Shown: positions 36,090-50,900 of the stretch, piece by piece
How positions within the stretch are numbered: the stretch's first letter is position 1
Layout: every line of letters starts with the position of its first letter
Source: Ridgeia piscesae
Taxonomy: Eukaryota; Annelida; Polychaeta; Sabellida; Siboglinidae
NCBI GenBank assembly: GCA_025642075.2
Contig: JAODUO010000076.1
Location: forward strand, 527,501 to 591,500
DNA length: 64,000 nucleotides
Direction of reading: 5' to 3'
Translations under genes and position numbers: made by a program
The notes under the pieces: generated by a model
The model's database searches: none
What the model was told of the DNA's origin: nothing
The model's input: the letters and a program-made list of their open reading frames with translations, nothing else

Positions 36090-39000
36090 TTACGATCTCA
36101 GAACAACGAGAACATCATGCAAGTTTTGGGCACATTTCTCTGCCCACGGGCTGTCGGGCATATTCACCAACTGACTGTAGGCTTCCTGTAGTTTGCCCAC
36201 TATGTGGGCATTCTTCAAGTTGACCTTGGCCTGGGAAAAACAATCACACAGTAACTAGATTAAGTTTCATTACTGCTTACACTAACGTCTTTTAATAATC
36301 GCAACTGTCCAAACTTTGAAATGGTGATTAGAGAATTCAAACCCCAATGCACTTCAAATTAAAACAAGCTGTTAATATTTACACCAATGTAGTAGGGAAA
36401 AGTGGCTAAACAATAAACTAACACGTTCTGTTTCCTGAAAAGTAATTACAAATTACATTCCAATTAATTTTTACACATTTTTATTTGTTTTTATTTATTT
36501 GTATGTCGGGTATACAGTAAACCTGCCTTAAGCAGCCACCTGTCCATAACAATAACCTGAATATAACGGTCACTTGAAAATACCGCATAACTTCCTACTC
36601 TCAAAGTGAAATCATAATTTCCCGTGAATAAAGTGTCATCGAATACATAAATGCACACATACATTCTTACACATACACACACGCACGCATGTACACGGAT
36701 ACACATGCATTCTCTCTCGTTTACAGACACACACACACCTCAAGCACGCATATTCATCATACTGAACCGTGGCTCCACTTAGTGAGTATCCAAGTCAACG
36801 GTCATTTTGTGCTGTCCCGACAATGACCATATATTTTGGACAGGTTTTTACTGTGTAATGAAAACGACATCAGTTTAGATTATTTGTCTTGTACAGCACT
36901 TTTAGCATCTGAATGGATTTGGATGCATTTTCTAAAATAAATGAATGGATGCATTTTTCTAAAATAAATATTATTATTAATATTATTATTATACATAAAC
37001 ATAATTAGAGCCCTGACAAAGTGAAGATAGACAGAGCGTACCTTATGAGAGTTGTAGACAAGAGCCCACAGCGCGGAGCAGCTGATGACTCTCACTTGCT
37101 CCGAGCCCTGCTCCACACAACGCAGGAGGAAGGGAAGCAGTTTGGCTGAAACATGACACCAGATTATAGTTGGAATGTCCCAGTGCCTGAATGCACATGA
37201 CACCAGATTATAGTTGGAATGTCCCAGTGCCTGAATGCACATGACACCAGATTATAGTTGGAATGTCCCAGTGCCTGAATGCACTATGACACCAGATTAT
37301 AGTTGGAATGTCCCAGTGCCTGAATGCACATGACACCAGATTATAGTTGGAATGTCCCAGTGCCTGAATGCACAAAACATACTGGCAATGCTCCAACTGT
37401 ATAGTCGCAATGCTCCACTTTTGGTGGGAATGCCCCAGTGATTTGATTATTGTCAAACCTACAGTACTGGCAAGAAGTGTTAGTTTTTCTTGCTGTTCCC
37501 TTGACTTTTTGTCGGTACTGTATGTATATGTGTATTCAACTAAAACATTAAAACAATACATATCGAATGCATGTATAATTAACATAGAAATGACGTTTCA
37601 TTGACTTTCTGTATATTCTTGAAACTAACTTATGTTTTGTCTTCCATAATGGTTTAACCTATCATGTTTTATAAAAGATAAATAGTAATTTTTTAACTAA
37701 TCACCGACCATGTCATTCTCAACAATGTGGGGCGTTCTGACTAAACATGATGCATTCTGACCACTCTGCTGGTGCACTGTGACTAAGTGGTTGGTGCACT
37801 GTGACTAAGTGGTTGGTGCACTGTGACTAAGTGGTTGGTGCACTGTGACTAAGTGGTTGGTGCACTGTGACTAAGTGGTTGGTGCACTGTGACTAAGTGG
37901 TTGGTGCTCTGTGACTAAGTGGCTGGTGCACTGTGACTAAGTGGTTGGTGCACTGTGACTAAGTGGTTGGTGCACTGTGACTAAGTGGTTGGTGCACTGT
38001 GACTAAGTGGTTGGTGCACTGTGACTAAGTGGCTGGTGCACTGTGACTAAGTGGTTGGTGCACTGTGACTAAGTGGCTGGTGCACTGTGACTAAGTGGTT
38101 GGTGCACTGTGACTAAGTGGTTGGTGCACTGTGACTAAGTGGTTGGTGCACTGTGACTAAGTGGTTGGTGCACTGTGACTAAGTGGCTGGTGCTCTGTGA
38201 CTAAGTGGCTGGTGCACTGTGACTAAGTGGCTGGTGCACTGTGACTAAGTGGTTGGTGCACTGTGACTAAGTGGCTGGTGCACTGTGACTAAGTGGCTGG
38301 TGCACTGTGACTAAGTGGTTGGTGCACTGTGACTAAGTGGTTGGTGCACTGTGACTAAGTGGTTGGTGCACTGTGACTAAGTGGTTGGTGCACTGTGACT
38401 AAGTGGTTGGTGCACTGTGACTAAGTGGTTGGTGCACTGTGACTAAGTGGTTGGTGCACTGTGACTAAGTGGTTGGTGCACTGTGACTAAGTGGTTGGTG
38501 CACTGTGACTAAGTGGTTGGTGCACTGTGACTAAGTGGTTGGTGCACTGTGACTAAGTGGTTGGTGCACTGTGACTAAGTGGTTGGTGCACTGTGACTAA
38601 GTGGTTGGTGCACTGTGACTAAGTGGTTGGTGCACTGTGACTAAGGGTGGTGCACTGTGACTAAGTGGTTGGTGCACTGTGACTAAGTGGTTGGTGCACT
38701 GTGACTAAGTGGTTGGTGCACTGTGACTAAGTGGTTTGGTGCACTGTGACTAAGTGGTTGGTGCACTGTGACTAAGTGGTTGGTGCACTGTGACTAAGTG
38801 GTTGGTGCACTGTGACTAAGTGGTTGGTGCACTGTGACTAAGTGGCTGGTGCACTGTGACTAAGTGGTTGGTGCACTGTGACTAAGTGGTTGGTGCACTG
38901 TGACTAAGTGGTTGGTGCACTGTGACTAAGTGGTTGGTGCACTGTGACTAAGTGGTTGGTGCACTGTGACTAAGTGGTTGGTGCACTGTGACTAAGTGGT

Positions 39001-42000
39001 TGGTGCACTGTGACTAAGTGGTTGGTGCACTGTGACTAAGTGGTTGGTGCTCTGCAACTAGGCATTTGGTGCATTGTGACTGGTGCATTATCATCATGTC
39101 ACATCTTATGACATGAAACTGTCACCATCTCATTGTGACAGGAATCGTCATCATAATGATACAGGGCTACCAAATCCCACACATTAAGCGTGAGACTCAC
39201 ACATTTTATTTAATGATGGATGTCCCATGTGAGCTCACTATTTTTTGAGACGGTCCCCAGATAATTTGACAGTCCCATCTGGGACTTTGGGGAGACGGGG
39301 AAGAACGATACGCACCTGTGGCAAGGAACTGAGACTTTGCGGCCGAGTTGAAACAGAGGTTCCTCAGCACGAGCACCGCGCTCTTCTGGTTGTGCTCCGA
39401 GCCGCCGGAGCCAAACTCCAGGAGCAGGTTCACAGCATCTGCAACATCCACCAAACTCTGTGTTATAAAGTGAAAGTATGTTTTTATATAGCACATTATC
39501 TGGTCTTTATGACTGCTCAAGGTGCTTCATACATTACTCCCTGGTAGACCTGTTCAGTTAAACACCATCACGACACTTCTGGGAAGAATTAAGCCACCTT
39601 GCAATAAGTGCACAAATACTATTCATATCCACCATTGTCAATTGCCAGGTGCTCGTTCATACAGTTCTGGAGCAACACAGAGTGAACAAACTTGACACGG
39701 GTCAACATGGCAAGACACCATCCCGAACTCTGGGACACTTGATCCACCGTGCAAAAAGTGCCAAACATATTTTAAAAAACCCCTTTGGGAAAAGGGGGTT
39801 TTAATTAAACAACCCAACCCCCCAGGATTTCCCTTTTTTTGAAAAAAAATTGATTTTTTGGGGACAAAATTACTAAGACGTATGTGCACCTTAAGAGATG
39901 ATGGCACTAACAGAGAAACTACAGAAGGCGCAGGTTTGTGAAAACAACTGGATAAGAAGAATCGTGGGAGTGAAGAGAACGGATAAGAGAAGAATAGGAT
40001 GAACAGAGAGTGGAGGTTTGAAGTGAAGGAAAGTTTTACAAAGAAATTGGTAAGGAGTAGGTTGAAATGAGTGTGTCATGTAGAAAGAATAGGACATGAA
40101 AAATTGGCAAATAGATCAGATGTCCAGAAAGTGGTTAGAAAAAGGAGGCGGAGGAAGACCGAGAATGCGATGGGAGGACTGAGTTAAGAGAGATCTAGAA
40201 AGAGTGGGAGGAGAATAGAACAACAGCAAAAGATAAAAGTAGGAGAGAGTTCATAGAGAACATAGTGAGAGAAAAGTGAGGAAAGAAAACAAAAGAAAAA
40301 GACGACTGTAACCATGGCCAACCTCACCCCTGACGACAGGGATGACAACAGCAAAACAACAAATGCACCTGTTTTTGAAACGCTACTGGCACGCGAACTT
40401 GTGCGTAAATATGTTTTCAGTACCGTTGTCGGTGAGAGCATAATCATGGAAATACCGTTGACTTTGAGGATCATGTTCTGTCCGTCGGTGGAGAAGGAGA
40501 GACTGGCCAGTAGGTCGAGCCACACGGTCTCCTTCAGTCTCATCACGGAGGTCTTCTTTGTCTTCTTTGGCATGAGTGAGGAGAACTCATTGAGGAAGTT
40601 ACACTGACAACAGGAAGAGATGGATTAGGAGAGGGAAAATAGGAGGAGATTTAGGAGGAGACGGAAGAGAGAGGACATATAGAAGGAAGAGATGAAGAGG
40701 GAAAAGAGGGAAGGAGGAAGAGATGGGGGATAATGACGCAGTGAAGACAGCAGTCGGAGAGAGGAAGAAAGGGAGGAAGAAGAATGAAGGAAGAAAGGGG
40801 AACAGGTAAGGAAAGGAGGAAGAGAAAGTTAAAAGGTAGGAAAGATGAAGAGGGATGAGGAGGAAAGCTGAGGAATAGAGGGATACAGAAAAAGAGGGAG
40901 AGAAGAGGTAAATGTTAAACATGTTTATGTGCATATTGAACATACATTTATATATACCTATTAAATAGCAATATTTTAACAGAACATGTATACCTTAGAA
41001 ATTATAGCATAACAATCTCTTACTTTTCGCCCATTATTTTTATCCTGTTTTTTATTACATTTTCTAGTTTTTTCCTCATTTCTTTTCCCCGCAACACAAG
41101 CGCCCCTACCTTCCACAGAACCCCCCGACACTCCTGGGAAAGGGCAAGGGTGCACATAAGGGAGAATCCTGCCCGCAGCACTGCATTCTGGTTAGTCTTC
41201 TGCAGCAGCTTGATGAGGCAATGCACCAGCGAGTTGTTGCTGTGTTGACCTTTCACCCCTGTTGTTGTGGTCAGCAGCAGCGCATCATTGGGGCGGTCGA
41301 CCTCAAGGCTCTGGGCTGACGTGAACACCAGGGAGCTGGCAGCTGGGAAGGGGAAGGGCAGTTCAGGGGTAAACTCACAACACATTTTAAGAAGTACTTT
41401 TTTATTTATTAAATTATCAATTTTGAAACAAAAATTCTCTTTATAATTATTATATCCATTTTTTATTTTAAATGTATTGTACTCGTACCTTTGCCAAATG
41501 TTATGTTTTATGCTATTAGAATCTTGTACATATCAATTTTAAATGAATGAAATGATTTTGTTTCTGTTTTTATAATATTATTATATAATTTTTGTATTTT
41601 AAATGTTTTATTCTCATACCTTTGCTAAATTCGATGTGTTATGCTATACGAATCTTGTACACTGCTTTGAGCATTTATTGAAAATTCCTCTTAACAAAAT
41701 ACATATTATTACATGTAGTAACACAAGTTAAAAAGTAATGTTAGTTGGTATATTCTCTTCTTGTTGTTATTATACGAACACAATTTCTTATATGTTCTTC
41801 TTCGCCGTATTATGCAAACACAATCATTAATTTTGTTGATTATTCTGTCATAGAATTTCTGGGAATGAATCCTCCACTCAGAGAGTCCGCAACAGGGTCT
41901 TTTACTTCCCCCGGCCCCAGATACCAGACAGAAGGGACCACCTGTGTCTCTTCTGGAAGACACAGGCAACGTGCCGTAAATAAAGTTTCAACACAGCGCC

Positions 42001-42253
42001 CAAACCCAGCGGCACCACCATTCAACGCCCCCAAACAAGTCAAGGCCCCTAATTCTATTCTGCATATCCTGACCTCAGGACGTTTTAGTCCCTGGCATAA
42101 ATGTATTCACGTGAACATCATATCAACGTCTCTGGGAAGTATTTCGCCATGTTGTAATAAATGCATAGACAATTCACCCAGAAATATCCATAAGGAATAT
42201 AGAAGGAACGAACGAGAGTTAGTGTACTTATATAAATATTGGTATCAATATAG

Positions 42254-42320
<67 letters not shown>

Positions 42321-42321
42321 G

Positions 42322-42355
<34 letters not shown>

Positions 42356-42356
42356 T

Positions 42357-42401
<45 letters not shown>

Positions 42402-44709
42402 TATCGATATAATTATTGATATAGATATTGATATTGCTGTAGATATTAAGATATATATTAAGATATATATATATCGATAGCTATATCGATATATATATCA
42501 ATATAGATATCGATGTAGATAGTGATATACTATTGATATAAATATCGATATCACTATAAATATTGATATCAATATAAATATCGATATAAAAATACCAATA
42601 TAAAATAAATACCGTTTTAAGGACCTATATAAATATCAATATAATTATTGATATAAATATCGATGTAAATATTTTCACGGCCCCACCTTTTGGACATCTG
42701 GCTGTGAAGGTGGTCAGTAGTGCAAGGACACTGGTCATCAGAGCAGGGTCCAGTAGACACCATACCCACAGACTGTGAACAATATTCCCGAGACCAGACT
42801 CGTACGCGGCGACCTATAAACAACACAACAGGCAAATCTGAAGGCCGCATTTGCTGTAAATCGATGGAAAATCGGCAAAACACAAATGTGCAATTTTTTT
42901 AATTTATAATTTAACTTATTCAGATTATTATATTCTATTAAAATTTGTAATAATCGACTTTGCTAAATGTTTAATAATTTTTGTATCTGACATTTTAATT
43001 AGACATAATTTTATATATTCAGATTATAGGCCAATTAGTTTTATTATCCTACTTTATTTTATTTTTATTTTACCGGACATTCTAATTTGTTGTGATGGGC
43101 ATATATAGTTACATATATAGTTATAATTTCATATATAGTTTTACTAATAATACTTTACTGAACTGTTCTATTAGCTGTGATGCGCTTACTGTACTTTTCA
43201 GCTGATATGGCTGCCATGGAAAAATAAACTTTATTATTATTATGTAAATTGTTGTGAAACAAACTGTGAATTTAAAGTTAAGCAGTCTCAATTTTTAATG
43301 TAATCTTAATGCCTTAATAAATATGTTGATGCTACAATGTCCACCATTTTCCGTTTTTAAGAGTGAAATTGTTATGAAAATTGTGTGTAACCTTCTTAAT
43401 GGTTCATTCAATAAATCAGTTGCTAATATACTGGCCACCATTTTGTCTATTAAGGGAGGGTGCTTGATTCTCTGCCCAGAATTGGCAGCTGAGTAACAGA
43501 CGTCTGCTGACTTGTACATAGGAAAGCACACGTCTACGTGAAGTCAGTTTCCTAGTTGACTAAATCTGATTAACCCTACTGTAGGTTGTGTGTGGCGGGG
43601 TTTAAAGCACCAGTCACCTCCACTGTTATTTATTTAACAACTTTGCCTATGACAGCATTGAAATGTCACTGTCAATTGCAACGAAGTTGACTATATTCAG
43701 CTATAGTCAACGTCTGACAATAAACGCCCACCTTTACTTCTGTTTGATGATACATGAAGCTGCGCAACAGTTCAAAGGTCACAATCAACTCGGAGATGAC
43801 AGGATTTTCTTTCTTGCGTGCAGCAGCCATCTTGCTGGTGGCGCCACCTGTCAGGCCGAGTTCGAGCGCCTTGCAGCTTTATCTTACGCAGCAGATGTCG
43901 GATGTGCTCGCAAATGCTTTCCACCACACCACCTGGTGGATAAAATAAACTTCGGTAATTTTTTCGTCAGTGTCTTAAAAGTAGCCAGACTGTCCCTAAA
44001 AGGCACTAAAATAATTTTTAAACATAATGACAAAAATTATACGAAGTCTGATGTAATACAGAATCTATGTTTCTAAAACATAATTAATGTAAAATAAGAT
44101 ATTGGCCAAATACTGACTAAAACTTACAAAACAAAAGCCATACTGCAATAAATAAATGTAAATGCAATAAAAGTAACCTAACTTAGATAGAAGTTTAGCC
44201 AGTGTAATTAATAAATATAAATGCATATGTATATGACCTAATTTACATAATAATCACATTATTCTTCTCTATGGCTGACCTTCACCTTGACATATATGAC
44301 TGACCTTCAAGAGCGGCCATCTTGGCAGACACACTGACCGCCAGCAGAGCCTTGAAGGCGTTGATGACGGTCACTTTGAGCAGGTGAAACTGGTCATTTG
44401 GCTTGAGGGCAACACTGTCGTAGACCTTGACCAGGACCTGACACAGCTGTTGACCACTGGTCAGTTGGAAGAGGTCACTCTCATCATCTACAATGGTCAC
44501 AGTTAGCAAAGATGATAACTGGGTAAGACAGATTACTCATGTTAACCGAAACTAACATAGTTTGCGAGATTTGTATTCTACATCTCTTTACCTGCTGGCA
44601 CTACATGTGAAAAGACGAAGAAAACAATGTTCGTAAACTATGTTAGTTGTGACAAATAATTTGAAATGTCTAAAACATCTTTACAACCACAGAAATATAT
44701 ATATATTAA

Positions 44710-44769
<60 letters not shown>

Positions 44770-44871
44770 AATATACATATGTATATGTATATATATGTAT
44801 ATATATATAATACATATGTATATATATATGTGTATGTGTTATATATATATACATATACATATATATATATA

Positions 44872-44905
<34 letters not shown>

Positions 44906-47900
44906 TTCTAGTTTGATTGTAGTTAATGCATGAATGAGACAGATAATTTTCATCCTTTGATATGTTGATAACAAATTCACCGAATAAAAATGCACTATCC
45001 GGACGAACATTCGCAACATGACAAGGAGCAGCATTCTTTTATGGCTCACCCGAGTTCGAACGGAAGTCGAGCCTTAGCGAGATTGTGCCGCAGTCGTCCT
45101 GTTCTTGACCTTCAGCGACCTTCATGCGCCACCTGGCTTCCTCTGTGAGAAGCACTGCAATGAACTGTAGCACGGTGACTCCCAGCGGAGTCTCACACTC
45201 CTTCGTGTCTTGAAGTATGCTGACAGTCCGACCTGTGGCCGAGAATGTATCAGTCACAGACATTCTCATGAGCTCGTACGTTCAATATTACTCTTTAAAA
45301 TAAATGTTGTTCCTTAATCCTTAACACACTGCATCACATTAACAACAACAAAACACTATGAAGTTTCACTGAAGTTGTATACAAGAATCACAAAGCACAT
45401 GCCAAATCACCAAGATTTATTTGTACAACATTTTAATAACTCTTGTTAACTTATTAATGTATTTATTTATTATGATCACCTCGATACACAAAAAATGTTT
45501 GCTTGTGTGTCAAGGAAATAGTGTCCCTTATAAGATGATGGCAGCAATTTGCCTTTTGAAAATGCTGCTTAACTTTACAATGTAAACACTACCTCGTGTT
45601 ATTTTAGCAGCCAATCACAATGATGAGTTCAATGTAACATGCATAAAATGTAACTTAGAAGTGCAATAACATGACAATCTGATTTAATCTGCAATGGACC
45701 TTCCTTCTGTGGCACTTTACAAAAAACTTCTACATTTTAACTTCAATAAACAATTTCAGGTGAAAACATCATTAGTGGACTGCGTCACTAACTAATCTTA
45801 TGCACTCATAAGTCCAGTTTTACTCATTAAATTACATAATGAAAACTGTCATTGCATTTTGTAAATGCTCCTAACATTACTTTATAAGGGATTAGGTTTA
45901 ATGACGGTTTTTATGTGCTCCTTATCTCAGTGGATTGCGTCGTCTGACCTACCTCCAATGATCGACCAATGCTTGACAAACACTGGCGTGAACTCTCGCA
46001 GCGCCACCTGGCCATCAGTCTGTAAAATCGCCAGGAAGAGCGAGAACACTGACTCCCAGAGTGCCTGACAGAGGGCAGCAGTGTCTGCGTCGTCTGAAAA
46101 GGAGAAGGTCATTGGTTATTCACAACAAGGACACAAGAAAACAATGTCATTTATAATTGCTGATAATCCAACTTTGGGCCCCGTCTGGTTGCATTTCCTC
46201 CCGAGTGTTGAGGTCCATTTATGTATTTCTATGTTCTTTTGGTTCCTAGGACCATTGGCTTTTGACAGACTAACTGGGGACATATTCAAAAAGTACACAA
46301 TCCTTATTTACAGTTATTTACCTACAGTTACCCAATACTGACCTTTATGCAGGATAAAATGTATACAACACAAAAAGTATCCCAGAATAAACACACACCC
46401 ACATACGCACACATATAATTCAAACCAAACAAACTTGTATATATATAAATACACATATACAACACATACACATATGTGATTTTGCTGGTTACATACACCA
46501 GCCAATGAGAGCAGACACTGCTAAAGTGATTGGCGTCTTGGCACTTCTAAGCAAAACCGGCGATCAACTGCACCAGAAGTCTACAATCTGAACAGTTATG
46601 TGCAGAAATGGCGAGAACCTACCCTGGTAGACCACAGCCAGCATCTGTACGAGACTGCGCAGTGTGGCCTTGTCTCCAAGCAGCTGAGATCGGATTTCGG
46701 TGTCCTGAACGGCAAACAGCCGCAATAGTCGCAGGACCTGGCAATGCATCTCGAGTAGTTCATCGAACGCCACCAGGTTGCGCTGGCGTGTCTCTGGCGA
46801 TGACTGCAGCTCCTTGAGATAGGCGGACAGGATGCTCGAGTCCTCCATGCTGCACGGGAATCACAGAGCAGTTAAGTTGTGTATGTAGTACTAGGCAGGT
46901 CTTAGTACTAAAGACTAAAATATCATTTAAAATTATATTTACAATTCAATTGTAATTGTAAATATAATTTTTAATGATATTTTAGTCCTCTTATAGTGTT
47001 TACTAATTTAAATTAAATTTTTAGAAGATAATTTATACACATATATATTTTAAACAATTTTAAAGGACTTTTTTATATATATTTATTTATTTATTAACTA
47101 GTTTATGACAGAACAACTCAAACACATTTGTCAAGGTATAAGCATTATTTATTACTTTGGCAAAAATGGGACAGCCCGGCCGTATCTCTCTGGGGCAAGC
47201 TGTGACACCGAGAGGACTGGCTGCGAGGCCTGGATATGATCGCGTGACCGGTCCTGGGTCAGTTACCGGTCTAGGACTTTTGCGTGACCGGTCAGGACCT
47301 GGGTCAGTTACAGGTCTTGGGCACGTGACTATGGCCACGTGACCAGACAATCCTGGGGCCTCGTCCACTCTGGGTGTCAAGCCCTCCCAAAAGAGGTTTG
47401 TTAACCGAATGCCCCAAGATGTAAGGACGGGTTGATGGTGGGAATGTTTGAACGGTTCCACATTGTAAATAAATGTAATATGATGTTCACCTATTGTGCC
47501 ACCTCTGTTGGAGGCATTCTACGCAGCAGTGCAACCATAATGAATTTTGTAAGAATGCCCTACATATGAGCATACTAGCTTACCTAATACATAACATGAA
47601 TGAGTGATCATGATGTCAATACACATAGTAAAGGCATTTTTATACAGTAGCATCATCATTTGAAGAAAGTGTTTACTCCACACAGTGTCCATAGAAACAG
47701 TCATTATCAGACTAGACATGTCTAAAGTGGAGACTCCTGCTGCCCTTTTGTCACAAGTCAATAAGCCCTATAGACAACATTCAAATTTACACATCCATGA
47801 CACTGATCACTTAGCAACATATACAAGTGTTATCGACAACTTCTGGCCCGGTAGAGGCCAGTACTCACCAGACATCACACAATACGACTACAAGAACCAC

Positions 47901-50900
47901 TTTATGTGACCCTTGTGTTTATCCCAGCGGCCCACACATAGCCTGTTGGGCTTGTTGTAAAGAGGCATGCGATGTTCTAATATATCTGCAGTAGCAATCA
48001 GAAGTCCATCTACCTAGGGTTCTGATCATGTGATCTGGGATGTTAGCTGCCGCTGCAGTAGTAGCGGCACCTATCCGAAAGGAGTGCCCACTATACAATG
48101 CTGAATCATAACCTAGTCTTGACAGAAGAATCTTTAATTTGTCAATGACAAATGCCCGTGTCAGAGGTGTACCTGTAAGTGTAGTGAACAGAGGATCTTG
48201 TGGTTGTGCTGATTCAGCCAACCGTGTCTGCATGAGTGCCAACATAGGCGTGAGAGGGCAGATGGGTTGTCCTGTAGCGAAATAAGTAAGGGATATCCCC
48301 CTGCGGAATGGGTCTGTCTTGGAAACTTTTAAGTTTAACGTGAAAAAGTGGTCGCCTGGATGGAGCTGTATGTCTTGTATACATAAATCAGACAGTGGGT
48401 CGAATGTGTTAGACTTACTAGTAAATTCACCACATCTGAGAAACCCAAAGAAGGCCAGACAAAAGGCGGTCTCGAGGACCCGATCCTCATAGGCACCTAA
48501 AAAGCCTGACCTGAGTTGTTGACATAGTTGGCCTAAAATAAAAGCCGTAATTGGGAGACGAGGTTTAACAACATTTTCTTGTGACTTCTTTACTGCTTTA
48601 AGAATAGTCCTCAACCGTAAAAATGGCTGACCACTAGGGAAACAACATGGATCTGGAAATCCAACCTTAATGTATGCGAACCTAGTACCTGCTAGATATG
48701 TTTTAATGGTAGAATATTTTAAATGTAATGAGCTGACGCAATATGCAACAAAGTATATCAAAATATCTTCAGATATAATGGGGTGAGTGTGGCTCAAATT
48801 TGCCGAAGGGTACAAATTTGAAAAGCGATGAAAGGCTCAAAAACCTGCCTCATATACTGCCCTAGTGGAACGGTTGATAGATATATCCCACAATTTGTCT
48901 ATCACATCATCTAGTACCACATGACTTGAGCAGGTGTTGGACATGGACATGGTCTGAGTGCTGCACCTGGTGCTAGACCTCTGAATCGGCTGATCTGGAA
49001 ACGAGATAATGCATCAGCAATGTCATTGTGGACCCCAGGGATATGTTTTGCAGTGATAATGAAATTACCTTTTGCAGCACACCATGTTAAACGTCTCATC
49101 AGTTTCATAACAGGCTGTGCTTGTGACCTGCCTTTGTTTATGATGTGAACAGTAGCTTCATTATCACAGTAGAAAAGGATTTTCTTTCCTACCCACTCTG
49201 ATCCCCACAGCATGGCTGATACAACTATGGGGTACAGCTCGAGAAAAGCCATGGACAACTGCTTGTTATCTTTAAGCATTAATTCTGGAGGCCACATGGC
49301 CTGAAACCATCTGTTTTGAAAGAAACCGCCATACCCTACAGTTGCTGATGCATCGGTGTATAAGGCATAGTCCGCTGCTTTAGTCACTTCCTTATCAAGG
49401 AATAGGGCTACCCCATTCCACCCTGTAAGGAATCTGAGCCACATTGCCAAATCGAGGCGACATTCTACATTCAGCCTGACATGGTGGTGTAATTCTTTAA
49501 CTGAGGCTGCCAAAGCCAGGAGGTAAGAGACAAAACTTCTCCCTGGTTTGATTACCCTTGAAGCAAAATTTAGATGGCCTAACAGGCTTAATAAATCTCT
49601 CTTTGATACAGATTGCTTACTTTCAAATTGCCATAACATTTCTCGAATTCTATCAAGTTTGTCTAGCGGTAACCTGCCTTCCATGGCGTTAGTATCAAGA
49701 ATGATACCCAAATACTGTAACTGCAATGTCGGTCCCACTGTCTTTTTTGGTGAAATTGGAATTTGTAGCCTGTTGAAGATCATTGTTAGTATGGCCATCG
49801 TTCTCTCTGCAGTGGCACTGGGATAATCAATTGTCAGGAAATCGTCTAAAAGATGGAAAATTACCTCAATTCCGTAGTTGTGTTTGGCTATCCAACACAC
49901 AGCCTGTGAAAGCCAGTCAAATATTTTTGGGCTTGAGCGGCTGCCAAATACCAGTCTGGTGTAAAAATAGTATGCCCCATTCCATTTGACCCCATACAAA
50001 TGCCACAGTGATGGATGTATAGGCACCAGTTTAAATGCATCAACAATATCAGTCTTGCATAACCAGGATCCTCGACCTCTTTCTAAAATCCCATTAATTG
50101 CATCATCCAATTTGACATAGGTTAGCGAGTAATCCTCTTTGTTTATGAGTTCATTTAAACTGGTGTGGTTATCATTGTTGTGGGGGGCAGATAAATCAAC
50201 AATTAAATGCTTTTTACCAGAGTATGTGCCTTCAGCCACACCAAGTGGGCTCACCCTGAAGGTTGAGAACGGAGGTGTCTGAAAGGGGCCGACCACATAT
50301 CCCTTTTTCACTTCAGCATCAAGTAAATTGGTTACTATATCTGGCTGACATTTGGCCGATTTATTGTTAGGGCATTCAAAAGATACGGTTGGTGGTATGT
50401 CAATGCCGGTGAAAAAAAACATCTCTCAGACCGTTGACAAGTTTAAACACAAAATCCCTGTCTGGATGCTCAGTTAACTCCATCTCCAATCTATCTATGT
50501 CTATGGGGGTTGGGGTCACTTTCCGTTCACCTATATGGTGCGTCCTTGTCTGTCATTGTGCTGTCGGTTGTCTGTTGGCCCTCCTAGGTTGGCTCATTCT
50601 CCCAGGTCTAACTATAGAGTTAGGGGACATCTCACACTAGCATGTGGACCCTTACAGACAAGACACGAATGGAGGAATTTGCAATTCTGCCTCGTGCATC
50701 CCTGTTCACTGTTAAAATTGTTGCAGAGTTCCCTCTGCCCTACACTAACTCTGGGTCTTCCCTGTATGTCAGTGGCTGGAGGATGGCTGTATCTACCCAT
50801 TGTGGGACCTAGAAACAATTTTTTCCCCACCGGTGTAGCATTGACATTAGCCAGCATGGGACAGAAACCACTGAGGTGAGCCACACTACCACACAACGAA

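Noticed and set aside
39206..39520. Use of the acceptor at 39451 (acacag|AGTTTG) for the RTTN exon 39438-39316
   Set aside because: It would start in phase 0, while the preceding exon ends in phase 1; the acceptor at 39439 fits.
41745..42419. 224-codon plus-strand frame
   Set aside because: Starts in an RTTN intron, crosses a dispersed repeat and runs into a TA microsatellite; Tyr/Ile-rich tail is spurious.
43663..44076. 137-codon plus-strand frame
   Set aside because: Mostly the antisense of RTTN exon 43932-43732; no independent evidence.
47685..47909. 74-codon plus-strand frame beyond the recombinase stop
   Set aside because: Composition is protein-like, but no recognised motif, no splice context and it is convergent with the element; kept as unassigned rather than called.
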